NCBI GenBank assembly: GCA_016350165.1
Contig: CP066225.1
Location: 3,720,001-3,784,000, forward strand
Length of the DNA: 64,000 bases
Direction: 5' to 3'
Origin: Planctomycetota bacterium
Lineage (GTDB): Bacteria; Planctomycetota; Phycisphaerae; Phycisphaerales; Phycisphaeraceae
This document shows positions 53,887-62,232 of this stretch, in pieces. A model generated the notes under the pieces. The model was not told the DNA's origin and did no database searches. It saw only the letters and a program-made list of their open reading frames with translations. The position numbers and the translations under genes are program-made. The first letter of the stretch is position 1. Each line of letters opens with the position of its first letter.

Positions 53887-54360
53887 TCAGGCGACGTCTG
53901 CGGGTGGTAGGAATGAGACGTCTTCGTTTGCTTCGATAATTTCAGAGTCTTCTTTATCGATGGCAGCGGGGTTGACGCCTAGGAGTGTGAGTAGTCCCGT
54001 ATCGATGATGAATTGGGAGCCGATGAGGTATACGCCTGTTGAAACCTGGTGTGAGTATTTGACGATGATGGCCTGTTGGCCAACGACGAAACCGCGTTTG
54101 GTGAAGCAGATACGCCAAGTGGAGCCTAGTGGAAGGCTATCTTGTGAGATGAATCCGAGGCCGCCTCTGCCGACGTCACGAAGTTGTACTTCGATGGGTG
54201 TCGGGTCGAGTTTGCTTCGGTTCATGGGGTGAAGTTCTGCTTCCCCTCGAACGATGTGTCGGTCGAAGTGTCTGTTACAGGGGTTTTCGTCATGGGCAAT
54301 TCTGACGTGTTCCAACCTGTTCAGTTCTTCTAAAAGTTCTTCTGGTGAACGTTCGGACAT
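53887..54360 (-). CDS. PilZ domain protein
   Basis: A 157-residue protein. After a helical N-terminus (about 1-30) comes a single PilZ beta-barrel: RGEAELHP, then LRDVGRGGLGFIS (D-x-S-x-x-G is here DVGRGG) and a strand-rich C-terminal half. PilZ domains bind cyclic di-GMP; the RxxxR and DxSxxG elements are partly degenerate, so binding is uncertain. GGAG seven bases before the ATG at 54360 fixes the start. Confidence 0.82.
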   Translation of the reverse strand: MSERSPEELLEELNRLEHVRIAHDENPCNRHFDRHIVRGEAELHPMNRSKLDPTPIEVQLRDVGRGGLGFISQDSLPLGSTWRICFTKRGFVVGQQAIIVKYSHQVSTGVYLIGSQFIIDTGLLTLLGVNPAAIDKEDSEIIEANEDVSFLPPADVA

Positions 54361-54571
54361 GCTGGTGCTCCGGTAGCTGACGCTCGCGCAGGGATGGCAA
54401 AAACGATTGCCTTGGACCCCTTGCTTGCAAAACAACGGTCATGGTTGTCCCACCCCGTACTGGAGTCACATAACTGCACTAGTTATATCGTCGAGTGAGC
54501 AAGGGATCTTAAGTTTGTTGCCTAGCGAGGTTAGGGAAAATCTGGTACCGGATGCATGTTCCAATAATAAA

Positions 54572-54597
54572 CCAGTCCTTATAAGAATAAGGACTGG
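54572..54597 (-). terminator. Intrinsic terminator of the small lipoprotein gene
   Basis: A perfect 10-bp stem, CCAGTCCTTA / TAAGGACTGG, with a 6-base loop. It lies 35 bp past the stop; T-rich tails exist on both sides. Confidence 0.75.
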
Positions 54598-54632
54598 CTT
54601 TGAATTTTTACTGAACGTAAATTTTTCCCAAG

Positions 54633-54869
54633 TTATGGTGTTGGGAATGGGCTTGATCGCATGTTATGTGAAAGGAAGAACATGCGTTCGAAATCGTTCC
54701 AAGCGGAACGAGTGTTGTTGTCCATAATGCGAGAATACTTGTAGTGCATTTCGCCAGCAGCTTCGTTTGATGATGTGAGCTCAGGGGTCATTGTACCGCA
54801 GCCGGTCATAGAAACAGAGACTGCACTGAGAACACATATAGCGAGAACCGTCTTCAAGGTCTTTGTCAT
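54633..54869 (-). CDS. Small lipoprotein
   Basis: A 78-residue protein. The signal sequence MTKTLKTVLAICVLSAVSVSMTGC ends in a lipobox (Cys 24), then a short polar mature part with HYKYSRIMDNNTRSAWNDFERMFF. AAGG eight bases upstream supports the ATG at 54869. There is no named family. It stands alone between PilZ and YdjY-type genes. Confidence 0.75.
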   Translation of the reverse strand: MTKTLKTVLAICVLSAVSVSMTGCGTMTPELTSSNEAAGEMHYKYSRIMDNNTRSAWNDFERMFFLSHNMRSSPFPTP

Positions 54870-55066
54870 AGAGAACACCTTTCGATGAATTTACGAGCCA
54901 ATTGTCCTCATAAATGGTGTTTCTGTCAAATGTATTTCCTGACAACTTTGGAGGTTTATTTGATTTTCTTGGTTGGGTTGGGCGAATGCTTCAAATATGT
55001 GTAAAAACTAGGGTTATGTGGGTGTAGATATGGTTGGAAAGAGTGAAATGGGTGGTGTTTTGTGAA

Positions 55067-55843
55067 TTATTCTGCAATTGATTGTGTGGATGGTTTTGAG
55101 AGGATGACTTTGACGGGGGTTTTGTCGGGAGGGAGGAGGTCGATATTGGGCTGATAGCGTTGTTCGTCGTTGGCTGAGTTAACGTTGTTGGGTGGTGCGA
55201 TGAGGTCGTCGCCGAAGTGAACGAGTGAGATGAATGAGCCGTTGACGTCGGCCATGTACTGAGGGTTGCCATCGAGGTCGTCGTGGAAGTCGGAGCCAGT
55301 GAAGAGGAAGTTGGTTGGGGGCATGGGTTTGCCGGTGTGTCGGAGGAGGATGAAGTCGGTGACGGGGCGTGTGATGAGTTTGCTGGTTTTGGGGTCTTTG
55401 TATTGGATGTTGATCTGAATGGGGTCGCCTGTGGGCGGGATGAGTGACCACTTGTTGTTTTGCTTGACGGTTTGTTGTGGTTTGCCTGGCTGGAAGCCTA
55501 GGGTGATGAGGGCAAGGTGGATGTGTGAAGGTCGAGCATTGGATGAGATGATGGATTCGTATTCACGTGAGTTTGGTTTGCAGACGATGAGTTCAAGCCA
55601 ATCGCAGACGTCGCTTGGTTGCCAACAGAATTGAGCGTCGAATGAAACGGTGCCTGCGTCGGGATCGACTTGGATGTGAGGGAGTTGAATGCGTGGTTTG
55701 GATTTGGTTGGGGTGGTGTTTTGTGCTTGTTTCTCAGTGGAATTTGGTTGGGAGGGTTGCGTGGTTGGTTGTTTGTGGGATTGGGGCGCAGTGCAACTAA
55801 GTAAGAATAAGCATGAGAAAGCGGTAAGCCAAAGTCGCGTCAT
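55067..55843 (-). CDS. YdjY-domain lipoprotein
   Basis: 258 residues. The signal sequence MTRLWLTAFSCLFLLSC ends in a lipobox, followed by a Gln/Pro/Thr-rich linker. The domain LPHIQVDPDAGTVSFDAQFC...WLELIVCKPNSREYESIISSNARPSHIHLALITLGFQPG matches YdjY-domain proteins of planctomycetes (motif pieces are separate; the whole is longer). AAGGA seven bases upstream supports the ATG at 55843. Function is unknown. A promoter-terminator unit lies 90 bp upstream. Confidence 0.82.
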   Translation of the reverse strand: MTRLWLTAFSCLFLLSCTAPQSHKQPTTQPSQPNSTEKQAQNTTPTKSKPRIQLPHIQVDPDAGTVSFDAQFCWQPSDVCDWLELIVCKPNSREYESIISSNARPSHIHLALITLGFQPGKPQQTVKQNNKWSLIPPTGDPIQINIQYKDPKTSKLITRPVTDFILLRHTGKPMPPTNFLFTGSDFHDDLDGNPQYMADVNGSFISLVHFGDDLIAPPNNVNSANDEQRYQPNIDLLPPDKTPVKVILSKPSTQSIAE

Positions 55844-55929
55844 CCGGAAGTCCTTGCATGGGATAAGCGTGTTGGATGTAAGTAATGATTTGATGTTGAG
55901 TTTAACGATTTGCGTGCAGAGATGAAAAG

Positions 55930-56033
55930 GAAAAAGGCCCGATCGGGAGAACCCCAATCGAGCCTTTCCGGGGGCAAATCTGTGTTGCTCAAGGCAACTA
56001 CGAGTATGATAGGTTAGCCCTGATTAAATGCAA
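55930..56033 (-). ncRNA. Candidate small RNA or leader with terminator
   Basis: On the minus strand TTGCAT (56028-56033), a 16-base spacer and TATCAT (56006-56011) form a promoter; a start near 55999 would give about 70 nt. The transcript would hold hairpin GTTGC-CTTGA-GCAAC, a short linker and a strong terminator: a 14-bp stem with two G-U pairs (55934-55947 with 55953-55966), then TTTTT. It is either a free small RNA or an attenuated leader of the YdjY-type gene, whose ATG is about 90 bp downstream. Confidence 0.45.
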
Positions 56034-56332
56034 GCGGTAAGTGAGTGAGAAATAAATAGGGCTTTATTTTGTATGTAGTCGAAGGAAAATTGTCAGTTTG
56101 TGTCGTGAATGACGCTTTATTTGAGGGGTTGTTACAATCAATGAATGATCAATGTGGAAAGCTTATTGATTGGTATAGTTGAGGTGGAAAACATGATGAC
56201 CTATTGTCAGTTAAGTCCGGTTATTAAAGGGGTGAAATGATGTATGCAGGGTGAGGGATGATAAGGTTTGGTGATAAGTTGTTTGCTATTTGAATGAAAA
56301 GTTTCAAAAGAATGAATGTGAAGGAAAGCCTG
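56034..56332. other. Intergenic region upstream of the oxidoreductase gene
   Basis: About 300 bp of AT-rich, G/T-biased DNA that presumably includes the oxidoreductase promoter. No repeat or further gene is recognised. Confidence 0.45.
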
Positions 56333-57382
56333 ATGCAAAATGAAGATTTGGTACGTGTTGGTTTTATTGGGGCAGGCGCGATTTGTGAGCAGCGTCATTT
56401 GCCGAACTTGAAGGCGTTGGGTCATGTGGCGTTTGTGAGTGTTTGCAATCGAAGTGAGCAGAGTTCAACGAGGATTGCTGAGAAGTGGGGGTTTAAAGAT
56501 ATTGATAATGATTGGCGTGAGTTGATTGCGCGTGATGATATTGATGCGGTGTTTATAGGGACGTGGCCTTACACGCATGCGGAGATGGCGGTTGCTGCGT
56601 TGGAAGCTGGGAAGCATGTGTTTTGTCAGGCGAGAATGGCTGCGAATTTGGAACAGGCGACGCAGATGCTTGAGGCAGCGGATGCGCATGGGCATTTGGT
56701 GGATATGATTTGTCCGCCGCCGCATCGTATGCCATATGAGCCTTATATTAAGCAGGTTTTAGCGGATGGTGTGTTGGGTGATTTGCGTGAGGTGAGGTTG
56801 GTGTGCCGTAATGCGGGGGATGTTGGTGAACTGAATTGGCGTCAACGTACTGAGTATTCGGGGCAGCAAATTATGCAGGTTGGAATATGGGCTGAAACGT
56901 TGAATGCTTGGTTGGGTGAGTATGAAGAGTTGCGTGCGGAATTTGAGTCGCCGATTGATGTGAAGCCTGATCCGGAGAATGATGGGGTGGATTATGAATT
57001 GCATATACCGCAGGTTGTTAAGTTGGTTGGGTGGCTGAAGTGTGGTGTGTTTATTCAGGAGGATCATTCGGGGATCGCGATCGGTGAAAATGCGAATCAC
57101 CTTACGATTACAGGTGATAAAGGCGCGATGCGGATTCATTATGAGGGTGATGTTGAGATGGCGAAGGTTGGTGAGATGTTCCATACGGTGGGGCCGCCTG
57201 TATCACTGCAGCGTGATTGGCAGGTTGAGAAAGATTTTATTGATGCGATTTATTTGTCACGTGAAGGTGTGCCAGCGTGTGACTGGGGGGTGTCGCCTGA
57301 TTTTGCGGAGGGGTATAAGTACATGAAAAAAATGGATGCGATCTGGCGAGCAGCGCAGAGTAATGAAGTTGTGATTGTGTAA
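56333..57382 (+). CDS. Gfo/Idh/MocA family oxidoreductase (CQARMA variant)
   Basis: 349 residues. The Rossmann start VGFIGAGAICEQRHLPNL and the dimerisation/catalytic C-terminal half are typical of NAD(P)-dependent sugar dehydrogenases. The usual catalytic EKP is replaced by CQARMAAN at about 100, so the family lysine is missing; H-containing and acidic residues at 175-185 may take its place. AAGGA seven bases before the ATG at 56333 supports the start. Codon use is strongly G/T-rich. The reaction is unknown and may not be a classic dehydrogenase. Confidence 0.87.
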   Translation: MQNEDLVRVGFIGAGAICEQRHLPNLKALGHVAFVSVCNRSEQSSTRIAEKWGFKDIDNDWRELIARDDIDAVFIGTWPYTHAEMAVAALEAGKHVFCQARMAANLEQATQMLEAADAHGHLVDMICPPPHRMPYEPYIKQVLADGVLGDLREVRLVCRNAGDVGELNWRQRTEYSGQQIMQVGIWAETLNAWLGEYEELRAEFESPIDVKPDPENDGVDYELHIPQVVKLVGWLKCGVFIQEDHSGIAIGENANHLTITGDKGAMRIHYEGDVEMAKVGEMFHTVGPPVSLQRDWQVEKDFIDAIYLSREGVPACDWGVSPDFAEGYKYMKKMDAIWRAAQSNEVVIV

Positions 57383-57476
57383 ATGCGTGAGCGTGATGGA
57401 AAATAGAAGGGGGATGGTTCTAATTGGATGAAGAAGTATTCGTCTAATCAATGGTTAGTTATGGTTTTGTTTAGTG

Positions 57477-57866
57477 ATGAGTGTCGGTATGAATGATGTC
57501 TCTCAAGAGTTTGAGCCGCTGCCTTCGGATCAGTTGACGTGGGCGGCGCTGTTGGGGAAGTGGGTGGAGTTTGCGCGATCGGCTGTTGGTTTGCCTGCGA
57601 CTGAAGAAGGTGAGTTGATGAAAGCATCGGTTGTGGATGTGATTATGTTGCAGGCGGTTTGGTTTGCGTTAGAGAATTTAAAAGACTTGCCACGTGAAGA
57701 ACAGGCACTTGGTGTTGATCGCGCGGGTGTTTTGGTTGCGAAGCATGTTGGTGAACTGGAGCGTCGATATGACAATCAAGACATGCCGGGGTTGATGGTT
57801 GAGTTGATTGATGATGCTGAAAAAAGTTTGCATGCAGCGATAGCGCGTGTGAAGAATTTTGCCTGA
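57477..57866 (+). CDS. Hypothetical helical protein
   Basis: A 129-residue, mostly helical acidic protein (PSDQLTWAALLGKWVEFARSA, then ALENLKDLPREEQALG and ERRYDNQDMPGLMVELIDDAEKSL; motif pieces only). It starts at the ATG at 57477 or 57489. No named family. It is downstream of the oxidoreductase gene by 94 bp on the same strand and could be cotranscribed. Confidence 0.7.
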   Translation: MSVGMNDVSQEFEPLPSDQLTWAALLGKWVEFARSAVGLPATEEGELMKASVVDVIMLQAVWFALENLKDLPREEQALGVDRAGVLVAKHVGELERRYDNQDMPGLMVELIDDAEKSLHAAIARVKNFA

Positions 57867-58700
57867 AATAAAAGCGAAAAAATGATTGTAAAACAGTCTT
57901 TTCCCGGTATATTGAATTGAGTTGAAAATCTGATTGGCCGATGTCTAGGCCTATATATTTTTGTGACGTGATTTGTCTCCAATGTGAGCGATTTCACTTC
58001 TTACGTTTTTTGCATTTTATATGGTAGTTAATTCGCCTTAGATAAAAATTACGTGCGCTGATTAATGGCTGGTTATGCAGTCATTGATTAGATGCGTGTT
58101 TATATATGATTGAGCATTGTGCTCGAGTAATGAATCGACGTTAGTTGATGTATTGCTTGATCTATTGCTTGTTGTGCTGCGTCTTGTTGATGTGTGCATA
58201 GAGGAGAAGGAAGTTTTGCTGATTGATTTGTTGGTGAAGTTTCTGATTGATGACTTGATGTTAAGAAGCTTGGCTGACGAGGTAGGCGAGTTGTTTGAAA
58301 CGTGTGATTGAATCATGTTTTGAATAATTTGAAGAGCACATTGAGTTGCTCACCAATGTACGGCGGCGGAGGTCAACGGAGAGACTGGTGGGGTGATGAT
58401 TCGAGGGTGTGGTGGATAGCGTGACGTTCGTATTTGGGGATGGTTGATGAAGAGGAGGGGGGAGGCATGGCTTGGGAGAACAATCGAGGGGTGGGCGTTA
58501 ATTGGGAGATTAGTTTTTATGGGGAGGGGTGAGAGATTAGTTAGGGACAGGGGATGAGAGATTAGTGAGAGGGGGAGGATGTGAGAGATTAGTGGGGGGG
58601 GAACAGGCATTGGGGTAGGGATGAAAAAGGGGTAGGAGTCGGGCGCGGGGAAGTTACGGCAAGGAGGGGAGTGTCAGCCGCACTGGTGAGAGACGGCTGA
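57867..58700. other. Non-coding, G-rich region with short tandem repeats
   Basis: No convincing gene. Open frames of 64 and 84 codons on opposite strands at 58062-58316 lie over T/G-rich low-complexity sequence and lack ribosome sites. From about 58504 to 58595 the unit GAGAGATTAGT recurs about four times in imperfect 25-base periods. A perfect hairpin, GTCAGCCG / CGGCTGAC (58673-58680 with 58694-58701), ends the stretch. Confidence 0.5.
58504..58600 (+). repeat. Imperfect short tandem repeat, GAGAGATTAGT unit
   Basis: Four copies of (G)GAGATTAGT separated by G-rich spacers, about 25 bases apart. It is a simple low-complexity array. Confidence 0.6.
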
Positions 58701-58711
58701 CAGGGAAGTTG

Positions 58712-58927
58712 CTTGAGCTTTAGAGCGTTTTGCAGGTTAATTTGCAGTGTTGGCCAGAAGGTCAGAGTGAGACGATGTTTTACTTTGAGTGAAGGGCAGC
58801 AAGGAGACGATCTGAAACTGTGAGTTTGCTTGCAACCGCTCTAATCTTGCTCAAGTGAAGTGGGTATGGTGAAGGATAACTATGCCGGTAGGGAGGCGAC
58901 ACCCAAGCAGCGGTCTGGGTGTTTTTT
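58712..58927 (+). ncRNA. Candidate structured non-coding RNA with intrinsic terminator
   Basis: Two paired blocks close a long irregular hairpin: CTTGAGC (58712-58718) with GCTCAAG (58849-58855) and TTAGAGCG (58720-58727) with CGCTCTAA (58837-58844), 15 bp in all. Inside, GCAGT/ACTGT (58744/58817) and TCAGA/TCTGA (near 58763/58811) and a hairpin TTTACT-TTG-AGTGAA extend the rod. Downstream a stem ACACCCA / TGGGTGT (58899-58905, 58916-58922) with TTTTTT forms a terminator. No open frame of note is inside. The shape recalls 6S RNA, but there is no diagnostic sequence, so the class is unknown. Confidence 0.5.
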
Positions 58928-59010
58928 AATGTTTTGGTCCGGTGGTAACGCGCAAGATTTTTGGGGTTACGTTTGATTGGTGAAATGTGTATCGTTTGTG
59001 GGAATGTGGA
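58928..59010. other. Short spacer before the convergent PqaA-like gene
   Basis: Between the RNA candidate terminator and the stop of the minus-strand gene. No further element. Confidence 0.4.
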
Positions 59011-60390
59011 TTATTTCTTTACTGATTTTTTGAATGTTTTGATGTTGAGTTGATCGTCGACCTGATATGGCATGTATTGGGGGGTGACGAGGATTTCAGT
59101 ACACAGTTCGTAGGGTAGGGGATTTGAACTTGGGAAGCTGACTTCGACGAATGTTGCTGTGTATCCTGTCTTGGGTGTGTTGGGTGAAAGTGTGATTGAT
59201 GATGCGGAGATGGGGAGCGTTTTGGCGGTCCATTTTGATTTTCTGAAATCGCGTGACTCGGAGCTAGCTGTCCATAGTTTGATTTCGTAGGGTTCTTGAT
59301 TCCATGAGACGGTGAGGGAGTTATTTATGATTTGCCAATCGATTTTAGCGAGTGGTTTACGTGAAACGACGGAATCGATGAATGCGTAGAGGGTTGGCAG
59401 GAAGGTGAGATCGAGGGAGTGGCCGGTGTTGGGGACGTAGTGGAGATACGTTGGGTCTTGAAGTTGGTTGACGTAGAGTGAGGAAGCGTCGACGGTCCAG
59501 TAGGGATCGTTTGTGCCCAGGAGGATGAGTTTAGGGATGGTGATGGACTTGCGGTAGGTGTAGGGATCGACGAGCGACCAGAGTTTCTTGCCTTCGGGAG
59601 TGTCGAAGATGGTTGTGATGCCTCGGTTTTTGTAGTCGCTGATCATGTCTGAGAAGTCGCCATAAGAAGCGAGTTGGTGCTTCATTTGTGACTTCATGTT
59701 GAGGATGTCGATGACGAGTGGCGCGATGGCAACGACGCGATCGTCGATGGCACCGGTGAGCCAAGTTGTCCATCCACGCTTAGATGCGCCGGTGACGATG
59801 AATTCAGTGGGTTTTGTGCCTAGCTCATCAAGAAGGATTTCCTGAGCAGCGTCCATGGCTTTGACAGCACTTTTAACCATGGGCATTAGGAGTGGTTTGC
59901 TATCATCGATTGCACCTTCTTTGAGGTATTGCTCGAACGTGTATGAGATGAGCGCATCTTCTTTGTAGTTGTCGTACAGCGGCTGATTAGGGACTTGTTT
60001 GAGGACGATGAGTGGGATGCCGATTTGGTTGGCGATGGTGCCGATGATTTGACCGTATTTTTTGAATGATGGGGGGCGATCCATGTTCGTGTTGGAGCCA
60101 CCTGTGATAACGAGGATGGCTTTGTCTTTGTGTTTGAGTTGCTGAGGGATGCCGATGATTAGCCAATGGTTCCAGTCGATTCCCTGCCATTGCTGCGACT
60201 GGAGTTGAATTGAAAGAACGTCCATGTTATTGAGTTCTTGTTTTTGGATGACTTGATAGTTGAAGTGGCCGTCGTCGGTCTGAACGTATTGTTTGAGATC
60301 GGAGTGGAGTAGGGGGGTGAGTAGAAATGCAATGATGAGGAGGAGGGGTGTCATGAAAAAGGTTTGCGATGTACGTGCAGAGAAAAGCAT
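59011..60390 (-). CDS. PhoPQ-activated pathogenicity-related (PqaA) family protein
   Basis: A 459-residue secreted protein. GGAG six bases before the ATG at 60390 supports a signal peptide start (MTPLLLIIAFLLTPLLHS-type core near residue 13-30). The family features are GIDWNHWLIIGIP (about 70), ITGGSNTNMDRPP, VTGASKRGWTTWLTGA (Ser in a G-x-S-K-R elbow, about 195), TNDPYW with an Asp, and PNTGHSLDL (His). This is an alpha/beta-hydrolase-like fold with a Ser-Asp-His set. The substrate is unknown. Confidence 0.87.
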   Translation of the reverse strand: MLFSARTSQTFFMTPLLLIIAFLLTPLLHSDLKQYVQTDDGHFNYQVIQKQELNNMDVLSIQLQSQQWQGIDWNHWLIIGIPQQLKHKDKAILVITGGSNTNMDRPPSFKKYGQIIGTIANQIGIPLIVLKQVPNQPLYDNYKEDALISYTFEQYLKEGAIDDSKPLLMPMVKSAVKAMDAAQEILLDELGTKPTEFIVTGASKRGWTTWLTGAIDDRVVAIAPLVIDILNMKSQMKHQLASYGDFSDMISDYKNRGITTIFDTPEGKKLWSLVDPYTYRKSITIPKLILLGTNDPYWTVDASSLYVNQLQDPTYLHYVPNTGHSLDLTFLPTLYAFIDSVVSRKPLAKIDWQIINNSLTVSWNQEPYEIKLWTASSESRDFRKSKWTAKTLPISASSITLSPNTPKTGYTATFVEVSFPSSNPLPYELCTEILVTPQYMPYQVDDQLNIKTFKKSVKK

Positions 60391-60509
60391 CCAAATCTCC
60401 AGTGCTGGGGTTGATGTTATATTCAGCATTCAACTTCAATGCTCATGCTCGCATATCTGATTCGCTATTGCACGATGAATTACTCAGCGGAGGTGCGGAA
60501 AATGCGCAT

Positions 60510-60539
60510 AAAAAAACGCTTACTGTGGTGAGTAAGCGT
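60510..60539 (-). terminator. Intrinsic terminator of pdxJ
   Basis: ACGCTTACT / AGTAAGCGT (9 bp) with a 6-base loop, and a run of seven T on the minus strand. Confidence 0.88.
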
Positions 60540-60563
60540 CTGCGTGTTTTATGTTGTGGTGAT

Positions 60564-61310
60564 TTATTTGCTGGTGTTGCAGATATCGACGTAGGCTTTG
60601 ACCGCATTTTCCATGCCAAGACGGAGGGCGTCGGCAACGAGGGCGTGGCCGATGGAAACTTCGTCAAGCCAAGGGATGTGCTGAATGAGATGGCCTAAAT
60701 TGTCGAGATTGAGGTCGTGACCAGCATTGAGGCCGAGGCCGGCGTTCTTGGCGACTTCAGCTGCTTTTACAAAGCTGTCAGTGATGGTTTGGAGCTTGTC
60801 TGTACCCCATGCAGCGGCGTAGGGTTCTGTGTATAGCTCGACCCGGTCTGCACCCACCTCTGCGGCGAGAGCGATTTCTGTGGGGTCGTCGTCGATGAAG
60901 AGGCTGACACGCTGACAGTGTTGTTTGAGTGTGGCGATGATGTCGGTGAGGCGATCACGGTTTTGGCTGACTTTCCAGCCTGCGTTACTGGTGAATGCGT
61001 TGGGGTCGTCTGGAACGAGGGTGCATTGAGTTGGTTGGACGGCTTTGATGAGTTCGATGTATTTGCCTTCGAAAGGGTTGCCTTCGATGTTGTACTCGCG
61101 GCCTTGGTATTTGGGCTCTTGGAGGACTTCATGGATGGCGTGGACGTCATACTCACGGATGTGACGTTCGTCGGGACGTGGGTGTACGGTGACGCCTACA
61201 GCGCCTGCGTCGAGTGAGACGCACGCGGCCCAAGTGACGCTTGGGACTTCCATGTGACGGGTATTGCGCAGGTGTGCGACCTTGTTTACATTGACACTTA
61301 GCTTCGTCAT
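60564..61310 (-). CDS. pdxJ: Pyridoxine 5'-phosphate synthase
   Basis: A 248-residue TIM-barrel enzyme that condenses 1-deoxyxylulose 5-phosphate with 3-amino-2-oxopropyl phosphate to pyridoxine 5'-phosphate. The signatures LSVNVNKVAHLRNTR, VTVHPRPDERHI, CTLVPDDPN, VELYTEPYA, LNAGHDLNLDN and VSIGHALVADAL are all present, including the catalytic His and Glu. AAGG six bases upstream fixes the start. Length is normal. Indicates the DXP-dependent vitamin B6 route. Confidence 0.97.
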   Translation of the reverse strand: MTKLSVNVNKVAHLRNTRHMEVPSVTWAACVSLDAGAVGVTVHPRPDERHIREYDVHAIHEVLQEPKYQGREYNIEGNPFEGKYIELIKAVQPTQCTLVPDDPNAFTSNAGWKVSQNRDRLTDIIATLKQHCQRVSLFIDDDPTEIALAAEVGADRVELYTEPYAAAWGTDKLQTITDSFVKAAEVAKNAGLGLNAGHDLNLDNLGHLIQHIPWLDEVSIGHALVADALRLGMENAVKAYVDICNTSK

Positions 61311-61468
61311 GACGAGCCTTCCAGTCGGGTACGAATCAACACAGGGGCGATACGGCTTTGAACTGAGTAGCCGGTTATATCATCGGAAAGCTCAACACTT
61401 TATCCGCAATCTGACGGCGAGGCCAATTATGAAGGGAGAGGGAGATCTCTAACGGGAGGTGTGAGAAG

Positions 61469-62161
61469 CTAGAAATTTTGTGATGCGATGATGAGGAAGG
61501 TTGTGTCGATGACGGCGAGGAGAATGATGGCGGCTGCGATTTTGGTGAGATTGGGTTCACGTTTGGTGTGCTGCCTGTGCATGTGCTGATTGCGTGAAAC
61601 GAGGAAGCGGTCACATTGAGCGAAGATGAGCTCGGCGATGATGGCGGCGTAGAGCGGACATATGAGAGAGACAGCTAATCCTGCCCCGATGCCTGAAGGG
61701 TCACTGAGGTCTGCGAGCATCGCGATTAGGCCGACGAGCATGCCGATGATGCCAGCGGACCATGCGAGGTTGCGTCCTCGTTCCATGACCTTGCGGTACT
61801 CTTCAAACTCGTATACATCGTAAATACGTTTGCCGCTTAGGGTGATGATGAATGCTCGGATTGGTTTGATGAGACCTGATGACATGAGAATGCCACTGAG
61901 TGAGATGCCGAGGACAATAAGAAGGCTGGGTATGTCGACGAACATCATAAGATGTCCGCCTGAACGTAGGCACCAAACGATGACGAGAGCCATGAGGCCG
62001 CTGCCGATGAAGAAGCAGAGAGGATGCATGGGTTTGCTTGGTGTGATTTCATAGGTGCTTATGTCGTTAGGCATGAAACGTTTGCCACACTCAGGGCACT
62101 TGTTGGATGTGAGATTTTGTAAGTCGTATAAGCAGTCGGAACAGTACATCTTTTCTGACAT
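61469..62161 (-). CDS. Zinc-ribbon membrane protein with MotA/ExbB-like domain
   Basis: A 230-residue protein. A zinc ribbon (C7, C10, C22, C25: CSDCLYDL...CPECGKRF) is followed by four helices. The third and fourth, GIIGMLVGLIAMLADL and IGAGLAVSLICPLYAAIIAELIF, match the Gly-rich helices of MotA/TolQ/ExbB proton-channel proteins. These usually work with an ExbD/MotB partner, which is not in the window. The ATG at 62161 follows AGGG six bases upstream; the frame extends to 62236 without a good site. It is 72 bp from the M50 peptidase gene end. Motor or transport role is inferred. Confidence 0.72.
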   Translation of the reverse strand: MSEKMYCSDCLYDLQNLTSNKCPECGKRFMPNDISTYEITPSKPMHPLCFFIGSGLMALVIVWCLRSGGHLMMFVDIPSLLIVLGISLSGILMSSGLIKPIRAFIITLSGKRIYDVYEFEEYRKVMERGRNLAWSAGIIGMLVGLIAMLADLSDPSGIGAGLAVSLICPLYAAIIAELIFAQCDRFLVSRNQHMHRQHTKREPNLTKIAAAIILLAVIDTTFLIIASQNF

Positions 62162-62232
62162 GGCGGACCCTAATCGGAAAGTAATGAGTTTTTGCAAGTC
62201 TATATCAAGTGTTATATCGACAAAGTTTGGGG

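Noticed and set aside
55934-55966. Terminator of the plus-strand oxidoreductase transcription unit
   Set aside because: The oxidoreductase gene starts to the right and reads away from it; the T-run is on the minus strand, so it belongs to a minus-strand transcript.
58062-58316. Opposing open frames of 64 (+) and 84 (-) codons
   Set aside because: Low-complexity Leu/Val/Asp or Ser/Thr/Asn composition from T/G-rich DNA, no ribosome site, and the two frames overlap each other.
58620-58930. Known riboswitch, tmRNA, RNase P or SRP RNA
   Set aside because: None of the conserved blocks that I can recall for these classes (for example the tmRNA acceptor end or the RNase P P4 strands) is present; left as an unassigned structured RNA candidate.
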